From Ophiostoma sp. CBS 140.51 (Eukaryota > Ascomycota > Sordariomycetes > Ophiostomatales > Ophiostomataceae), in the NCBI GenBank assembly GCA_029298735.1, contig JANSLP010000342.1, positions 1 to 33,649 on the forward strand: 33,649 bases of DNA, in the 5' to 3' direction. Numbering within the stretch: position 1 is the stretch's first letter; each line of letters opens with the position of its first letter. The notes beneath the pieces are model-generated. The model saw only the letters and a program-made list of their open reading frames with translations. It searched no databases and was not told where the DNA came from. Made by a program: the position numbers and the translations under genes. Positions 10,085 to 21,739 of the stretch are shown one piece after another.

Positions 10085-12319
10085 TTACTCCCGTCTCTTG
10101 GGAACAAAAGGAAGTCGCAAGAAATTCTCAAAGTCCCCGCCAAGATGAATGTTGTTGAGTCCGGTGAGCTTTTCAGGGGCCCGGTCCTCTTCGTGGGTGT
10201 GGGTAAACAAGCCGCTGCCTGCAGTATCACAGCTCGCAATCTGCAGCTCGAGATAGCTTCCGGGGCTGACAACCACATTCGTGGGCCAGATCTCCACGTC
10301 GACAGTGTAGGGCGTGTTGAGCTGGACGGGTTGAACGTCTGTCGACCGATACTCGCGCCAAGGCAAGTACTCGGGTTTGTAGTCGGGGCTGTCCGTGTTG
10401 CAACGACGGAGCGAGACACGCAGCCAGCCCTTGACGACTGGAATGGGCTCGCCCGTGGTTCCAGTGTAGAAGACTAGAGGAGTACGTAATTAGTTATGAG
10501 ACCTTTTCATGTCCAAAAGAAGGGAGGGTGACTTACTCTCTTTTCCAGACGTGTTGAAATGGCGGATTGTCAAGAACAGGTCAATTTCAGAAGGAACAGT
10601 CTTTGCGTCCGGCAGCTTGCTGAGGGACACTGTGAGACGAGCCATGGGATGGCCGGTGATCTCGACCTCCTCGGGGAACGGCAGCGTCCGGAATAAGATC
10701 TCGCCACTGGATAAAGAAAGTCAACAAAGGCTTCGTGAAAAGAGAAAAGAGAGAGACCTAGATAGCAGGATCGAAACAGCCACTTACCTGGGAGCATTGT
10801 ACGAAGACACAGTCACGCTCGAAGACGCCTTGTGCCGCAGCATCTGGTTCCGGACAGCAGTAAGGTGGAAGTCGGTATACACGGTTCCCTGGATGGGCCA
10901 CTCCAGCTCGTCACGACGCGGGAAAGCGGCCAATTCTGCCGCCGCATTGTTGAACCCTGGGTCGCCCTGGCGAAGGCAAAGACTGACAGCAGGGACTTTG
11001 CCTGGAATGGACCAGCCCTTGTCATCCTTGCCCTTTAAAAAGGCGTTTAGGAACGATAGCTGGACATCGACTTCCTCCTTATAGTAAAAGGGCAGGTCGT
11101 GGCGGCCCGTGATGCAGCGCAGATACTTGAACTGGGAGCCGGCCTTCATGAAGCCCAAAATGTTGCCGCGCAGATGGAGCAGAATACCGCCCCAGTTGGC
11201 CACACTCAGGAGCGGGACCGTGATATCCTCGAGCTTGAACTGGCGTGTCATGTAGTAGTCCTCATCGAGGTACTTGTACTTGGCCGTGTCGTGGGTCTGG
11301 TCAGCACGGGACCGCTTGAGCTCTTCGGCGCTCAAGCTGCCCTCAATGGTGTCTGGGCCCCAATCACGAGCAGCGCGGTCAGCGAGGCCGTACTGGTTGC
11401 TGACAACCTGGCGATCCCACCACCACTCTAGAGTTAACTAGGTTAGCCAAATATTCATGTAGTGAAGGGACTAGCCGACCTACTAATAAAGTTGTTTGAC
11501 AGGATGCCGCCGTGACGAACGCGGTCGCGGTAGTAGTCACTCATCCCTTGTCCGTGTTAACATTAATAATGTTGTTACATATAGCCGGAAGCCGCATTAG
11601 AAAGACACAGGAAGAACTCACCCTCCCATGGCACGATGGCGGCCAGGCCCTTGGGCCGGCGAGCAGCAACTCTCCACTGGCTACCGGCATAGTAGCTAAT
11701 ACCAAGGAGGCCGACCTTGCCTGAACTCCAGCTCTGGACAGCACACCATTCAACAAGGTCAAAGAAGGCATCTGTCGTGGATGAGCTCATCGTATCCAGG
11801 CGTCCCGGGGACTGCCCACAACCTCTCTCATCGGCGCGGACAACGACATAATCGCGGGCTGTCCAGAACGCCGGGTCTGGTGTCTCCCATGCAGAGTGTG
11901 CCGACTTGTGCTCCGGATTGACCTCGGAGAAGGACTTTTCGTGGAACCTTGTTCGAGGAAACAAATGTTAGAACACCCTGAATCTGGGCCTGGTATGCAG
12001 GACGGCAGGTATTAAACAATGTGAGGTGCAGCTTACTTTCCGTAATAGATATCCTTGCCATCTATGTGTCTTTGTTAATATTGTTCTTAAAACTGTAAAC
12101 AAATAAGAAGAAAAAGAAGAGTAGGTGCTTACATGGCCCGTAGGTCACAAGAACCGGGCACGGGCGGCCATGCTTTGGGGAGTAGACATTGACGCGGATG
12201 ATGCAGGGGTCATCAGGCGTGCTGGGCGTCGAGGTAGTCAGCGGGACGGTCACGTTGGTTTCGACAATGTACGGGCCACTGCCATCCCGTTGGTAGAGAT
12301 CTTGGACTGGAAGAGGCAT
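10085..12319 (-). CDS. CocE/NonD-family alpha/beta hydrolase (X-Pro dipeptidyl-peptidase-like)
   Basis: Seven exons: 12319-12133, 12061-12037, 11947-11622, 11546-11484, 11427-10788, 10706-10537, 10473-10085; every junction keeps frame and the product is 599 aa. N-terminal alpha/beta-hydrolase domain: RVNVYSP..GRPCPVLVTYGPYGKD, then the DYVVVRADERGCGQSPG strand-loop, the nucleophile elbow GISYYAG with Ser155, and His310 in CITGRHDLP as probable catalytic His. A helical cap follows VPWEGMSDYYRDRVRHGG, and the C-terminal jelly-roll region contains EVEITGHPMARL, HFNTSGKE and VSPGSYLELQIASCD. This is the S15/CocE layout, whose members cleave esters (cocaine esterase) or amide/peptide bonds. There is no signal peptide, so it is cytosolic. 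A likely role is releasing an acyl group from an esterified aromatic before oxidation (inference). It lies in tandem with the next monooxygenase upstream. Confidence 0.92.
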
Positions 12320-12772
12320 GGTTTGTATCGTGGGATTTGATTTTGATGTTGTTCAGAGTCAGGATTCTGCGCAGAATACAGAATTGATCGTTTTTCTGTC
12401 CCTGTAGATGACTAGCAAAATATTAGTCTGAATATCGAACTAGATATTGCTTGTTACTTGTGTTTATTCATGGAGCACATTGGAGCTACCTGAGCTAGCT
12501 GCTGCGCATGGTCCCGTGTTCCGTGGCAATGTTTCTGGCAGCTCCCCACAATCACCACCGCCAGCTAAACTGGAGGTCCGATGCCCAACCCCACGATTTC
12601 CGAACTGTATCCAAGTTACGAAGGGGACTACTTGTCACATATTCAGTGGGTCTCAAGCGTCTTCGAACATTTTTATTTAATTTAATTTTAAACAATTGAA
12701 CAAAACATATCAAATGGACGGCAATTAAACGAAAACGAAAGCTATTGACTAGTGTTTTCCACCACACTTCGT
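12320..12772. promoter_or_regulatory. Intergenic region upstream of the CocE-type hydrolase
   Basis: About 450 bp between the hydrolase start and the 3' end of the monooxygenase. It holds an AT-rich stretch near 12665-12700 (ttatttaatttaattttaaac). No gene was found; the short frames at 12447-12699 show no conservation. Confidence 0.35.
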
Positions 12773-14522
12773 TTATGCCTTTGAGTGCGTGAGTGCCTCA
12801 CGAGCCGATGCCATCACATCATACCCAAAGTTGAACTCGTGGAACTCGGCCTGGTTTGCTGCAAAGGGGTCAGACAAAACACTTCTCATTCTTAAGTCAA
12901 CAAGTTAACGCAAGGAGACTTACACGGAATATGGCCGTCGACGTATTTCTTGGCGTCTTGCTGGATTCTCGCCGCTTGGTCCTGGCCTGCATTGGAAAAG
13001 ATTTGAATGGCAGCTGCACGGCGTTGTCGGATATTCTGGTAGAGCTGAAGTCGAGCCGTCACGTCTTCCGGAGAAGACACACCCGTAAACAGCACGCCGA
13101 GTGCAGCACCGTCTTCGATTGCCTGTGCACCACCTTGACCTTGGTCTACACATTTTGAGGGATGGTTAGAAAAGAATAGAATTGTAACTTGGGATACAGG
13201 GGTCTTACGAGGCAGCATGGGGTGAGCAGCGTCACCAGCCAGAGCCACATGGTTCTTGTACCAGTTGGAAATGGGTGGACGATAGAGCAGTTTCCACAGC
13301 TTCAAGTCCTCGGCGAGTCTGTCGTATTTGTGAGTAGTGTTAGAGTTGTCCACACGATCTTGCCTCATCACGAAGGTGAAGACTTACGCGCATGTTCGCA
13401 CCAAGTCTGGATGGAACGACTTGTATTCGTCAAGGAGACTGTCGATGCTGGCGCCAACGTTCCATTCTGTGTCGTGTCAGTGGAACCATAGAATGTGATG
13501 TTTACAGAAAGGAAAACTAATTACTCACGGTCGACACTCTTGTCTGCTGCACGCGACGGATGAATACCGACAAAGTTCAAGAGCTCGCCGCTGACATGCG
13601 TTTAGAGTCGTCAGTGACCGAACGCCAGTAAATACTACGTGGGAATACTCACCCTCGGCAAGGATACCAGACAAGGCGCCGATCCGCGTCCTTGGCGACA
13701 TTCATACAGGCCGCATCTCCAATGTTGAGGACTGTGGCGAGACCGGCGTCAACGAGCTTTTGGGTGGGAATCATGAACCGGAAAGCAGACTGGCCGGTCT
13801 CGTCCGCTTGCAGGACATCATCGTTGACGGAGCCTGTCGTCTTTGACTGGACGGTGTCAGCGACAACTTAGACTAAATATGTTGACCTACAGGGTAGGAT
13901 ACATTGAGGTACGTGAACACCATCGGCGGCAATTATGACGTCCTTGTTCATGGTGCTGTCGTCTGGAAATGTGAGTGTACAGGTGTCACAGTCAACCGCC
14001 TTGATTTCCTGGCCCAGCAGGAGTTGGGCGCCTTCATCGACAGCCAGCCGCTTGAGCTCATTGTGCAAGTCAACACGGTGGAGGAAGTACCAGGGCGATC
14101 CATAGCGTGTGACAAGATCATCGTACTTGGCTTGGTACTCTGACTCCAGGGTAGAGGCGTTGACAAAGCAGCCCTGTTCAACATGTCAGTTTTTGAGAGG
14201 GAGGCGTACAATAACAAACAGCGTAGCAACAGCACACACCTCATCGACGACAACGGCCTTCGAATGCTCAAAATCAAACCCCCATTCTTTCAGGATACGG
14301 GATGCATTGGGACAGACGTGAATGGCTGCTCCGACTTCATTGGCAAGCCGTGATCTCTCGTAAATCTAGGGGTCGTTAGTGACGATACTGGTAGGCGTCT
14401 CGAGAATTCGTCAAGTGTACTTCAACATCATGGCCAGCACGGCACAGGCCTATGGCCGCGCTCAGGCCGGCAATACCGGCGCCGACGATGGCAACCTTGA
14501 GCTTGTATTGGGGCGTGTCCAT
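12773..14522 (-). CDS. FAD-dependent aromatic monooxygenase, salicylate hydroxylase-like (nine exons)
   Basis: Exons: 14522-14421, 14365-14240, 14173-13913, 13846-13653, 13590-13529, 13466-13388, 13318-13209, 13145-12924, 12858-12773; 413 aa. All eight introns are 55-69 nt and phase-consistent. Group A flavoprotein motifs: GAGIAG dinucleotide-binding loop at 14-19, the following IYERS strand, the DG motif in AADGVHS (158-164, crossing an intron), and GD in LAGDAAHPMLPHQGQGGAQAIED (from 301). CRGGELLNFVGIHPS is typical of fungal salicylate hydroxylase-like enzymes. These use FAD and NAD(P)H to hydroxylate, or decarboxylate and hydroxylate, phenolic acids, giving the catechol or hydroquinone a ring-cleaving dioxygenase needs. 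The start ATG has a good context (CAGCCATGGAC). The extradiol dioxygenase lies upstream on the same strand. No disabling change was found. Confidence 0.94.
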
Positions 14523-15010
14523 GGCTGCTGTAGAGATTGTTCTTTAAGAAATATTTATGCTTCTTCGATGTAGCACGGGTTGTAGATGACGAACTGATAC
14601 CGACAGTATGGATCAATGTATCTTGAGATTTACCAGCTCACTCTTTCCATGTTACTACCAATTTGTGTTTTTGAATTTAATAATAAGTGGCCTCACCAAA
14701 TGTATCTCATGACGAGCCCCATATTCCATTTGAATACACAAGGACAATGCGGAGTACAGCCGGCTTAACGTGGGGAAGATGCCTCGTTTCCCCCATCTGG
14801 ACCGAGACCAATTAATTCTGCAAGGTCGGCAGCAACTATCATTGGCACAAGTAAGTGTCTGCCACACACGCTTCAAATCAAACAAGGAAGCAGTAATCTT
14901 TTGTATGTGTGCTGTAGAAAGTTAAAAGAGAAAAAATATGTCAAGTGTGAAAAAATGTAGTGACATTAAACTATGTGCTGCATTTGTACCAAGTACACCA
15001 AAAAAAGGAC
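14523..15010. promoter_or_regulatory. Intergenic region upstream of nine-exon monooxygenase
   Basis: 488 bp between the dioxygenase 3' end and the monooxygenase start. It contains CGG-N7-CCG at 14750-14762, the kind of inverted CGG pair bound by Zn2Cys6 factors. One such site can occur by chance. No gene seen. Confidence 0.3.
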
Positions 15011-16048
15011 TCAAGCCTTAACACCAACCGGAGCAACGTTCCAATCACCCCATAGAAACTGGTCATTGCACATATGCTGCAGCTCCCACGTTTGAGCCAT
15101 GAGTCGTCCCTCGTCGTAACCTACAGAGGCGGCACCGGCAGCAACCAACAACGGGAAGAAGTGGTCGTCTGTCGGATGGGCCGCCTTGTAGCCGGGACTT
15201 TGGGTCAACCGGACCAGTGCGCCCGCAAGAGCAGGTCCCTGTTTGTGTTAAGTTACTTTACTCGAAAAATAAAGAGATGAAGAGATGGAAAGATGGAGAG
15301 AGGGAGAGAGGGAGATACCTCGTTGTTTTTAATCACATCGGAAACGGCGCGCTCAAAGTCGGTGGCCCACTTGGCCGGCGTCGAGCCGACCTGGAAGTTG
15401 TCGCCCTTGGACAGCATGGGCACCCAGTTGTTGCGGTACAGATTGTGCACAGCGCCGCCCGTACCGACAATCAAGATTCCCTCCGACCGGAGCTTGGCCA
15501 GCGCCATGCCGATGCGGACATGGAAGACGGGGTTATAGCGTGCGTTTAAACTAACAACGGTAGCCGGCGGCGTCCCCTCGGGAAACATCCACGTGGCCGG
15601 CGTGATGGTGTCGTCGTGCCAGTCAAAGGTTGGGTCGGCCTGAACATCTGTAAACTGCTCGTCGTGGAGGAGGCGGATGACCCGGTCGGCCAGATCTTGC
15701 GAAATGTTAATGCGGTAGTCGCCCCAGAACGAGCGTGGAACAATGTCCATCTGCACCTTGTCCGGGTTGAACTTGGTGGCGACGCGGATGCGGTCGCCCA
15801 ACTCTTCCCAGTGGGCGCCAATGTAGACCACGCCCTTGATACCGCTGGCCAAAGATTTCTTTCCAAACTAAATTGGAACCTGTTAGTAAAAAAAGACACT
15901 GCATCCAACTAGGTTGAGGGACAAGGGGACAAGAACATACCTCAGCCCACCATTTTGACGATGTCGACTCTTTGGAGCACATAAAAGGCGAGCCGTGGGA
16001 CGCAAAAACAACGGGAGAAAGTCCCGTACTGCTGGTAGTCTTGCCCAT
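15011..16048 (-). CDS. LigB/DODA-type extradiol ring-cleavage dioxygenase
   Basis: Three exons, 16048-15941, 15867-15319, 15238-15011; 294 aa. Class III extradiol dioxygenases of the LigB superfamily (4,5-DOPA dioxygenase and E. coli YgiD are relatives) hold a divalent metal through histidines. Here FASHGSPFM gives His18, YIGAHWEE His54, GTGGAVHNLY His176 and HPTDDHFFPLL His240/His245, the expected set and spacing; WHDDTITPATWMFPEGTPP and SLNARYNP are also conserved. It would open a catechol-type ring between a hydroxylated and a neighbouring carbon, giving a semialdehyde or oxo acid. The second intron carries a CT/GA microsatellite (about 15293-15318). It diverges from the ALDH-like gene over 543 bp and fits downstream of an aromatic hydroxylase. 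It looks intact; the exact substrate cannot be told from sequence. Confidence 0.94.
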
Positions 16049-16591
16049 GATGTTGGTAAATGAAAAGGAAGTAGAAATGGTAATTGTCCTCTTGGAGATG
16101 CTCGTATGTCGGTTTGCAATTGTGTATTTCGTGAAAAGTAAACAAAACAGAACGCGCAGCAATGCGCACGCTTGTTACATTTCGTTCACATTTGCCTTGC
16201 CCTTTTGTCTTGTCCTTGTGTCATAGGTAAGATTATGTGCAGGCAATGCATAATTCGGAGGGGATGCTGCAATGGAGTCGGCCCTCCGGAATAGAGCCAC
16301 CCCCATCAACTCCAGATGACGTTCGGCAACTGTGGGGTTTCCCCGGATGTCCGCGGAGCCTGCACCCACCCGGCTTCTTTTCTATTAGGAAATTTTAACG
16401 TGCCTCTTCAGTGTACATGGCACAGCATAATGTGGTGGTCATTTCTGACTGAGATAGGATAATAGGACAATTAGGACGCCGATAAAGACGAAAGTCACAA
16501 AACATTTGAAGGCGCATCCTTAGTCGACAGTTCCAAGAACCACCAAAATCGACACAACACCAACTCAACTAAATCGCCATCGCAGACACTC
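16049..16591. promoter_or_regulatory. Bidirectional promoter region, dioxygenase / ALDH-like gene
   Basis: 543 bp between divergent starts. It includes a CGG-N4-CCG inverted pair at 16344-16353 in a locally GC-rich patch (about 16255-16375), a candidate Zn2Cys6 site. This is inferred from the motif only. Confidence 0.35.
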
Positions 16592-18218
16592 ATGGCAACT
16601 GATTTGGAATCAGCTGTGGCTACTGCCAGAGCAGCCTGGCTGAGCAACGTCACGGTGGCCGACAGCAATTTGGCAACACGGCAGCTGCATGGCCTCTCCA
16701 ATCTGCTTTTGGACCACCGTGATGAGCTCGTAGCCACACTGGTTAGAGGTAAGTGACTCTATAATATGTCTGTCAAAATACCGTTAATTTTATTTCTACG
16801 TTGACATTTTTTATTATTAACTATCCTGCAGTCTATGGCCACAGCCGTGACGTCTGGGAGCGCGAGCTGGCCATCATACAGCTGGACATTGTTGCCCACA
16901 TCAAGTCTCTCAATGCAAAGGGCAAAACGACTGGAAAGAAGTCATCCAAGCAACTGTCTGCCGCATCCAAGGTTCCCAAAGGCGTGTCTTTGATCATTTC
17001 CAGGAGCGAAAACCCTCTACGCCACGCCCTGGCTCCTCTGGCTGCCTCCATTGCGTCACGTAATGCCGTCGTGCTTGCCGTTTTGGACGACAATGAAGTT
17101 ATTCGGCTGTTCAAGGACAAAGCCGCAGCATACCTCGACAAGTTTGCGCTTCACCTTTTATCTCTAGATAGGGACGAGGTCCCAACACTCCCACCCGTCG
17201 ACCATGTCCTGATTTGCGGTACGTACAGCGACTTGATATGGTATTCCAATTCGATCTAAGCTGACTGGTATCTGTCTAGACGAGACACCGGAACCGTGGC
17301 CAACGTACTTGGCCTCCACTACTCCCTCGACGTTCGTGTCCACAGCTGCTGGATACAGCCTTGCCATCATTACCGAGGGCCCAGTCAGAGGTCCAGACGT
17401 AGCGCATCTGGTTGCCAATGCACGATCTGGCATCCGCCCATTTGATGGCGTGGATGCTGTGTTTGTCCATCATGTAAGCTTTGAAGCTGTGACTAATGTC
17501 GTCTCAACCGACAATGGCTCTTCTGTGGCACCCAGAGACAACAAAGCACCACTGGGACTCACTCAAATTACAACGACCGTCCTTGCGTGGAATCCGGGAC
17601 AAAAGGACGGCCAAGATCTCAGCCTCGCAGAAGCCATTGCCGCAGCTCGCCAGCGGTCTGCACTGCTTCTCGTCAACTCCAGTTCTACGGAAGAAATCGT
17701 GGACACCATCAACCAGCTCCACAATGTAGCCCAGCTGACTGTCGTTGGGGCTCCTGGTGACAAGGTGACGGCTGATTACATTGAGCAGTGGACCTCTTCG
17801 GCACGGTTCTCGACAAGCTCAATTCCCACAGCCACGCCTCTGACAGGTTTGTACCCACGGCGTAAGCCTATATTGTTCTAACTACTATTACTTGAAGAAT
17901 GTCTGCTAACCTCCCCGTTCTGTGGTAGATACCGGCCTCGAGCAGCCAAACGACACTCTGTTTTCTTCGTCGCTCTTCTCCAACACTCGACTTATTACAC
18001 ACGGTAGGGAGAATGCTCTTCCCGACAATGTGAATGTGGAAAAGATACGGGCTCTGTATGAGAAGGCGATCCCGGTGTTGGAGCCGGAACACCCTGGCGG
18101 CCGGATCGATTTCTTTGTGCAAGTCGAGTATGCATTTAAGACGGCTGCGGCACTGGTCACGGTTGGCGGCATTGCAGCTGTCTATTTCAGTGTCAAGCAT
18201 TTCAGGCACTCTCTGTAG
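16592..18218 (+). CDS. Aldehyde dehydrogenase-fold pseudoenzyme with C-terminal membrane tail
   Basis: Four exons, 16592-16748, 16832-17218, 17280-17846, 17929-18218; 466 aa. The order follows class 3/fatty aldehyde dehydrogenases: an N-terminal helix pair (LESAVATARAAWLS.., LHGLSNLLLDHRDELVATL), then PKGVSLIISRSENPLRHALAPLAASIASRNAVVLA, matching the family's PLGVVL.I..WNYP......P...AIAAGN.VVLKPSE. Key residues are lost: the oxyanion-hole Asn of WNYP is Glu, the cofactor-binding Lys of VVLKPSE is Ala, no ELGGK glutamate is found, and the SGQ.C catalytic Cys region reads SGIRPFDGVD. The last ~29 residues hold a hydrophobic helix (about 444-459) before KHFRHSL, like the membrane anchor of fatty aldehyde dehydrogenases. 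The frame is intact, so it may be a constrained non-catalytic protein, such as a scaffold or ligand binder. It converges on the C2H2/C6 factor, 85 bp away. Confidence 0.75.
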
Positions 18219-18303
18219 GAGATGCAGTACACATTTGTTTGGTAAATAGATTGGAGCCTTGCAATTTCATTTTAATTGTTCACGAACATGACTTTCACCA
18301 CTC

Positions 18304-21226
18304 CTATTGCACATTTGCATTGATGACCTTAGGCAAAGGGTCTTTCTTCGGAGACGAGTGCAGGCGGACCAGAGTATGGCACAGTTTCCTCGCCATCCTC
18401 GACTGCAGGCGAGAGAGAAGGTGGATGCCGCCTTCCAAATGGGCCTTGTCACCGGGATGGTCTGGCTGGACCTGGACCTGGACAATAATGCTGGCCACCC
18501 AAAGAATCACAGACGCCGAGTAGATGCAAATGGAAATGTGCGGAGCTTCGGCTGTGCGGCGCGTCTCTGTCGTATCCTCGGACAACGACGTCCTCGTCTT
18601 GTATGGCGCAAAGACCACCAGCTGCTTCACGACATCGAGCAGCGCTGTTGCATGGAGCATGACTGCCCGGCTGTTGGTTTTGCTTGTCCAGCGCTGAATA
18701 CGCTTGAGCTTCTCTTGGGCATCCTGTGCTGGAGATGAGCGAAGCTTTGCCGCCACGAACTGATGCACCAAGTCCATGTCAATGTGCAGGCTAATGTACG
18801 TCATGTGGAAGAGAATGGTTGTTGAAAGAGCTGCCCCGAAACCAGAATGCGTTGGGGTTGGATCTGTTGCCGTGGCTGTCTCGGTGGACTGAAACCATCG
18901 GTGGAGAGCAAGCTCAATATGCTCTTGGCTCCACAAGGACAAAGGACCCTGGGAGGATTGGTGAGGCTTCTGAGGACGTGCATGCCATGACAGTGTTGCG
19001 AGGGCGCTGAGGCAGCAGAGGGTAGAGAGGGGGGAAGGCAAGGTAACAATCGGCAGACATGGGTTAACGGTAGACTTGAAGAGGTCTGAAAAGGCGCGGT
19101 ATGGGTCTGGATGGCAACTTTCTCCTTGTGGCGGCTGGTGGTCGAACATATCAACAATAGAGTGACCATACAAGCATGGCGCCCGTCGCAGTAGGACAAC
19201 GTAGTATGACTCGAGTGTGTAAACACTGGCTAATAATCTGTGGATATAAAAGGCTGTTGTTAGAAAAGGAAAAGGTAACAAAGACACAAAGTATTATTGA
19301 TAGGATACGACACATACTCAAGACGTTCTGTCGCCCATTCAGGAGACATTGATGAGTCTAGTGATAAGAAACCAGCGTCGTCAAGCACCTGTATCTCAGT
19401 GTTGTTAGCTAGTTGGTAGTAGGTCTGCTTCCATGTACCTCAACTGACCTGCAAAAGATGTCTGTGACAAGCCTCTGAGCATTCCATGCTTCTTGCATCA
19501 CTACTGTAGAAACCAAACACCTCGATGGCAATGTGCTTTTTCAGTCAGATTAGCCATACCCATAACCATAACCATAACTGGACATCTTGAACAACTCAAC
19601 ATCAGACGGTACGACATGAGAAACACTTACCGCTCGTACAAGATCCAAATACTGAGTGTTGGATGTGCATTGTTGTGACCAGATCTGTTTGTGTAATTGT
19701 TAGGCAATTGTAAGTTGAGCTTTTTGAGACCAAATTTTTGAAAGAGACATCACGATGTTGACAACCTACTCTTCCACTGGCGAGCCTCCGCGCATCCGTG
19801 TACATGGACATGGCCACGCGGAAACTACCGTCAATCTTGCTAAACAGACCGCCAACGGCAGCCATGGCCAAAATCAAATCAGGTAGTGTGTCGCCGTGGA
19901 CTTTGAAGTTTTGAAAGGTCGGGAACGAATGGCTCATGTTGACCAAAAACTCTGCGAGAAAAGCGCGGACAATGTGGGGGTCGTGCGGGTGCACCGTGGA
20001 TGGGACCTTGTGCAGCCATGGAGGAAGCTCTTTTCGGGTTCGGCTTTGTCTTGTATAGGAGACCGGCAGGACGAGCGATGATGCGTGCTGCTTGGAGACG
20101 CCGTCTGTGCAGATATTCTGGAAGATCCAGGGCGATGCTTGAAAGTCGTTGAGGTACGCTTCATTCTCGGAATCAAAGGAAAGAAAGAACGGATAGGATG
20201 TCTGTTGGTCAGAAGAGAAGAGAGGTTGAGAGGAGGGGGGTCAGGAGTAAGCACATACCATGTCGTTAGCGTTCCCTAGGAGGTCAAAATCAAGAGCCGC
20301 ATTCAACTGAGCATCCGCAAACGGTGGTGCCACATCCGTATGCAGGGCCTCCCACGGGAAGGCGGGCATATCGTGTCGGTGGGCTTCTGCGTGCGTACTG
20401 TGAGTATTGTCTTGCGATCTGTTTAACACCAGCTCAGAGTCTAGGCCATTTTGCGGCAGACAAGGATCCATGTCTGCCATATCGATTGCCTCCGTTTCCT
20501 GCAGGTGCGAATTGTCTTCCTGTGAACGTTGTGGAAGTTGTGGACGCTGTGGACTGGGACCAGGTTGGTCGATTGCTGCCGCCATCACTGCCGACTGGAT
20601 GGGTGAAGTTGTTCTATGGTCGTTTCCGCCACGGCGTCGGTGTGTAGAGGACAAATTCGACTGTGGTGTAGCGAGGGCGGGCGACACAGAGCGTGCCTCT
20701 GGCTCGTAGGCGGCCGCGTCGATGATATTTGCAGCCGCGGCGATGCCCTCGTTGTTTCTCAGTGGACGGTACACACAGGCCCGCGACAAGCTTGCGCAGC
20801 GACGGCAAGGTACACTGCCATCACACTTGAGCTTCTGGGTTCTGCATTGGTTGCACGCGCGCGGCGCCCGTTGGCGACCGTTGGGCATGGACTGGGCACT
20901 GGCACCGCAGACGCCAATGAGGTGCCGGCGAAATACATCCTGGCGTCGAAAGTGCTGGCCGCAGATGTCGCATCCAAACGGCGCCTCTTTGGTGTGGATG
21001 CGTCCATGGCGCATAAGATGCTCTCTCCGGGCAAACCTGCGGTTGCAAACGGTGCACTGTGTAGAGAAAGTGGTGTTTGTTAGTCAAGAGATAACATGAC
21101 AACATGCAAACAAGATGAAGCTATGGAGACGTGACATACGACATGCTTCAAGTGTTCGACAGATGCGCCATTCTTCTGCGGCTCTGTCTTGTCTTGCCGA
21201 GTATGGATCGAATCGTCGTCTGCCAT
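18304..21226 (-). CDS. Transcription factor with two C2H2-type fingers plus a Zn2Cys6 cluster
   Basis: Seven exons: 21226-21140, 21056-20259, 20201-19770, 19684-19631, 19520-19449, 19388-19318, 19237-18304; 815 aa. Finger 1 is C30-x2-C33-x12-H46-x3-H50; finger 2 is C58-x2-C61-x12-H74-x4-C79, ending in Cys rather than His. A Zn2Cys6 cluster follows at once: C97-x2-C100-x6-C107-x5-C113-x2-C116-x6-C123. A Ser/Gln/Pro-rich linker leads to a fungal-specific (middle homology) domain including HPHDPHIVRAFLAEF, the DLILAMAAVGGLFS block and VFGFYSSDARSME. Such hybrid factors are a recognised fungal class, often regulating neighbouring metabolic genes. The 54- and 72-nt exons and the acceptor at 19521 (catcgag) are the weakest parts. 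It sits mid-cluster, divergent from a related protein without fingers, and is the best candidate pathway activator. Confidence 0.87.
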
Positions 21227-21739
21227 GATTGCGTCAAGAGTTCAAGCAATGGACTCTGTTGGTGGAGAACGAACAACAGAGCATTGTCCATTGTAAACCA
21301 AAACACAAACCAGAATGGGAGATGTAGTTTGGGGAAGTGTGCCTTCCTTCTTTCCCAAGCAAGTGTGGTCTCGGCCTTGGGCACACAATATCCAATAAGC
21401 ACTTGTCTAAATCAGTGGACATTTTCGTTGTCTTGGCTCTGCAGGGAAGACGCTAAATGAAGCATTTACAGGGGCAAGCGTTGGGTGCATCTTCTCCTCC
21501 TTCTCCGGCAAACCAAATGCGTGCCGAGGATTCCGCGGCCGTCGTTTTCGTCTGCTCGGCATCTTTGTCGTAGTAAACCACGAAAGTCGACAATGTCAAA
21601 TGCGGGGGGGTTGTTTGGCAACATTTTCAATTATTTTATCTTATTGTTCTGTTTATTTCAACGGAATTGTGAAATTGTAAGTTTATTCATGATAATATTA
21701 ACAAAAACAAAGTTTTGAAAACCACTATAAGACAAAACT
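21227..21739. promoter_or_regulatory. Bidirectional promoter region between two regulator genes
   Basis: 513 bp between divergent starts. I searched the plus strand for an exon encoding a DNA-binding domain for the downstream gene and found none; the short frames here have no Cys/His pattern. An AT-rich stretch (about 21625-21735) precedes the plus-strand ATG. Confidence 0.4.

Noticed and set aside
15239..15318. GA-repeat microsatellite as a functional element
   Set aside because: It is inside a normal 80-nt intron of the dioxygenase; simple repeat expansion is enough.
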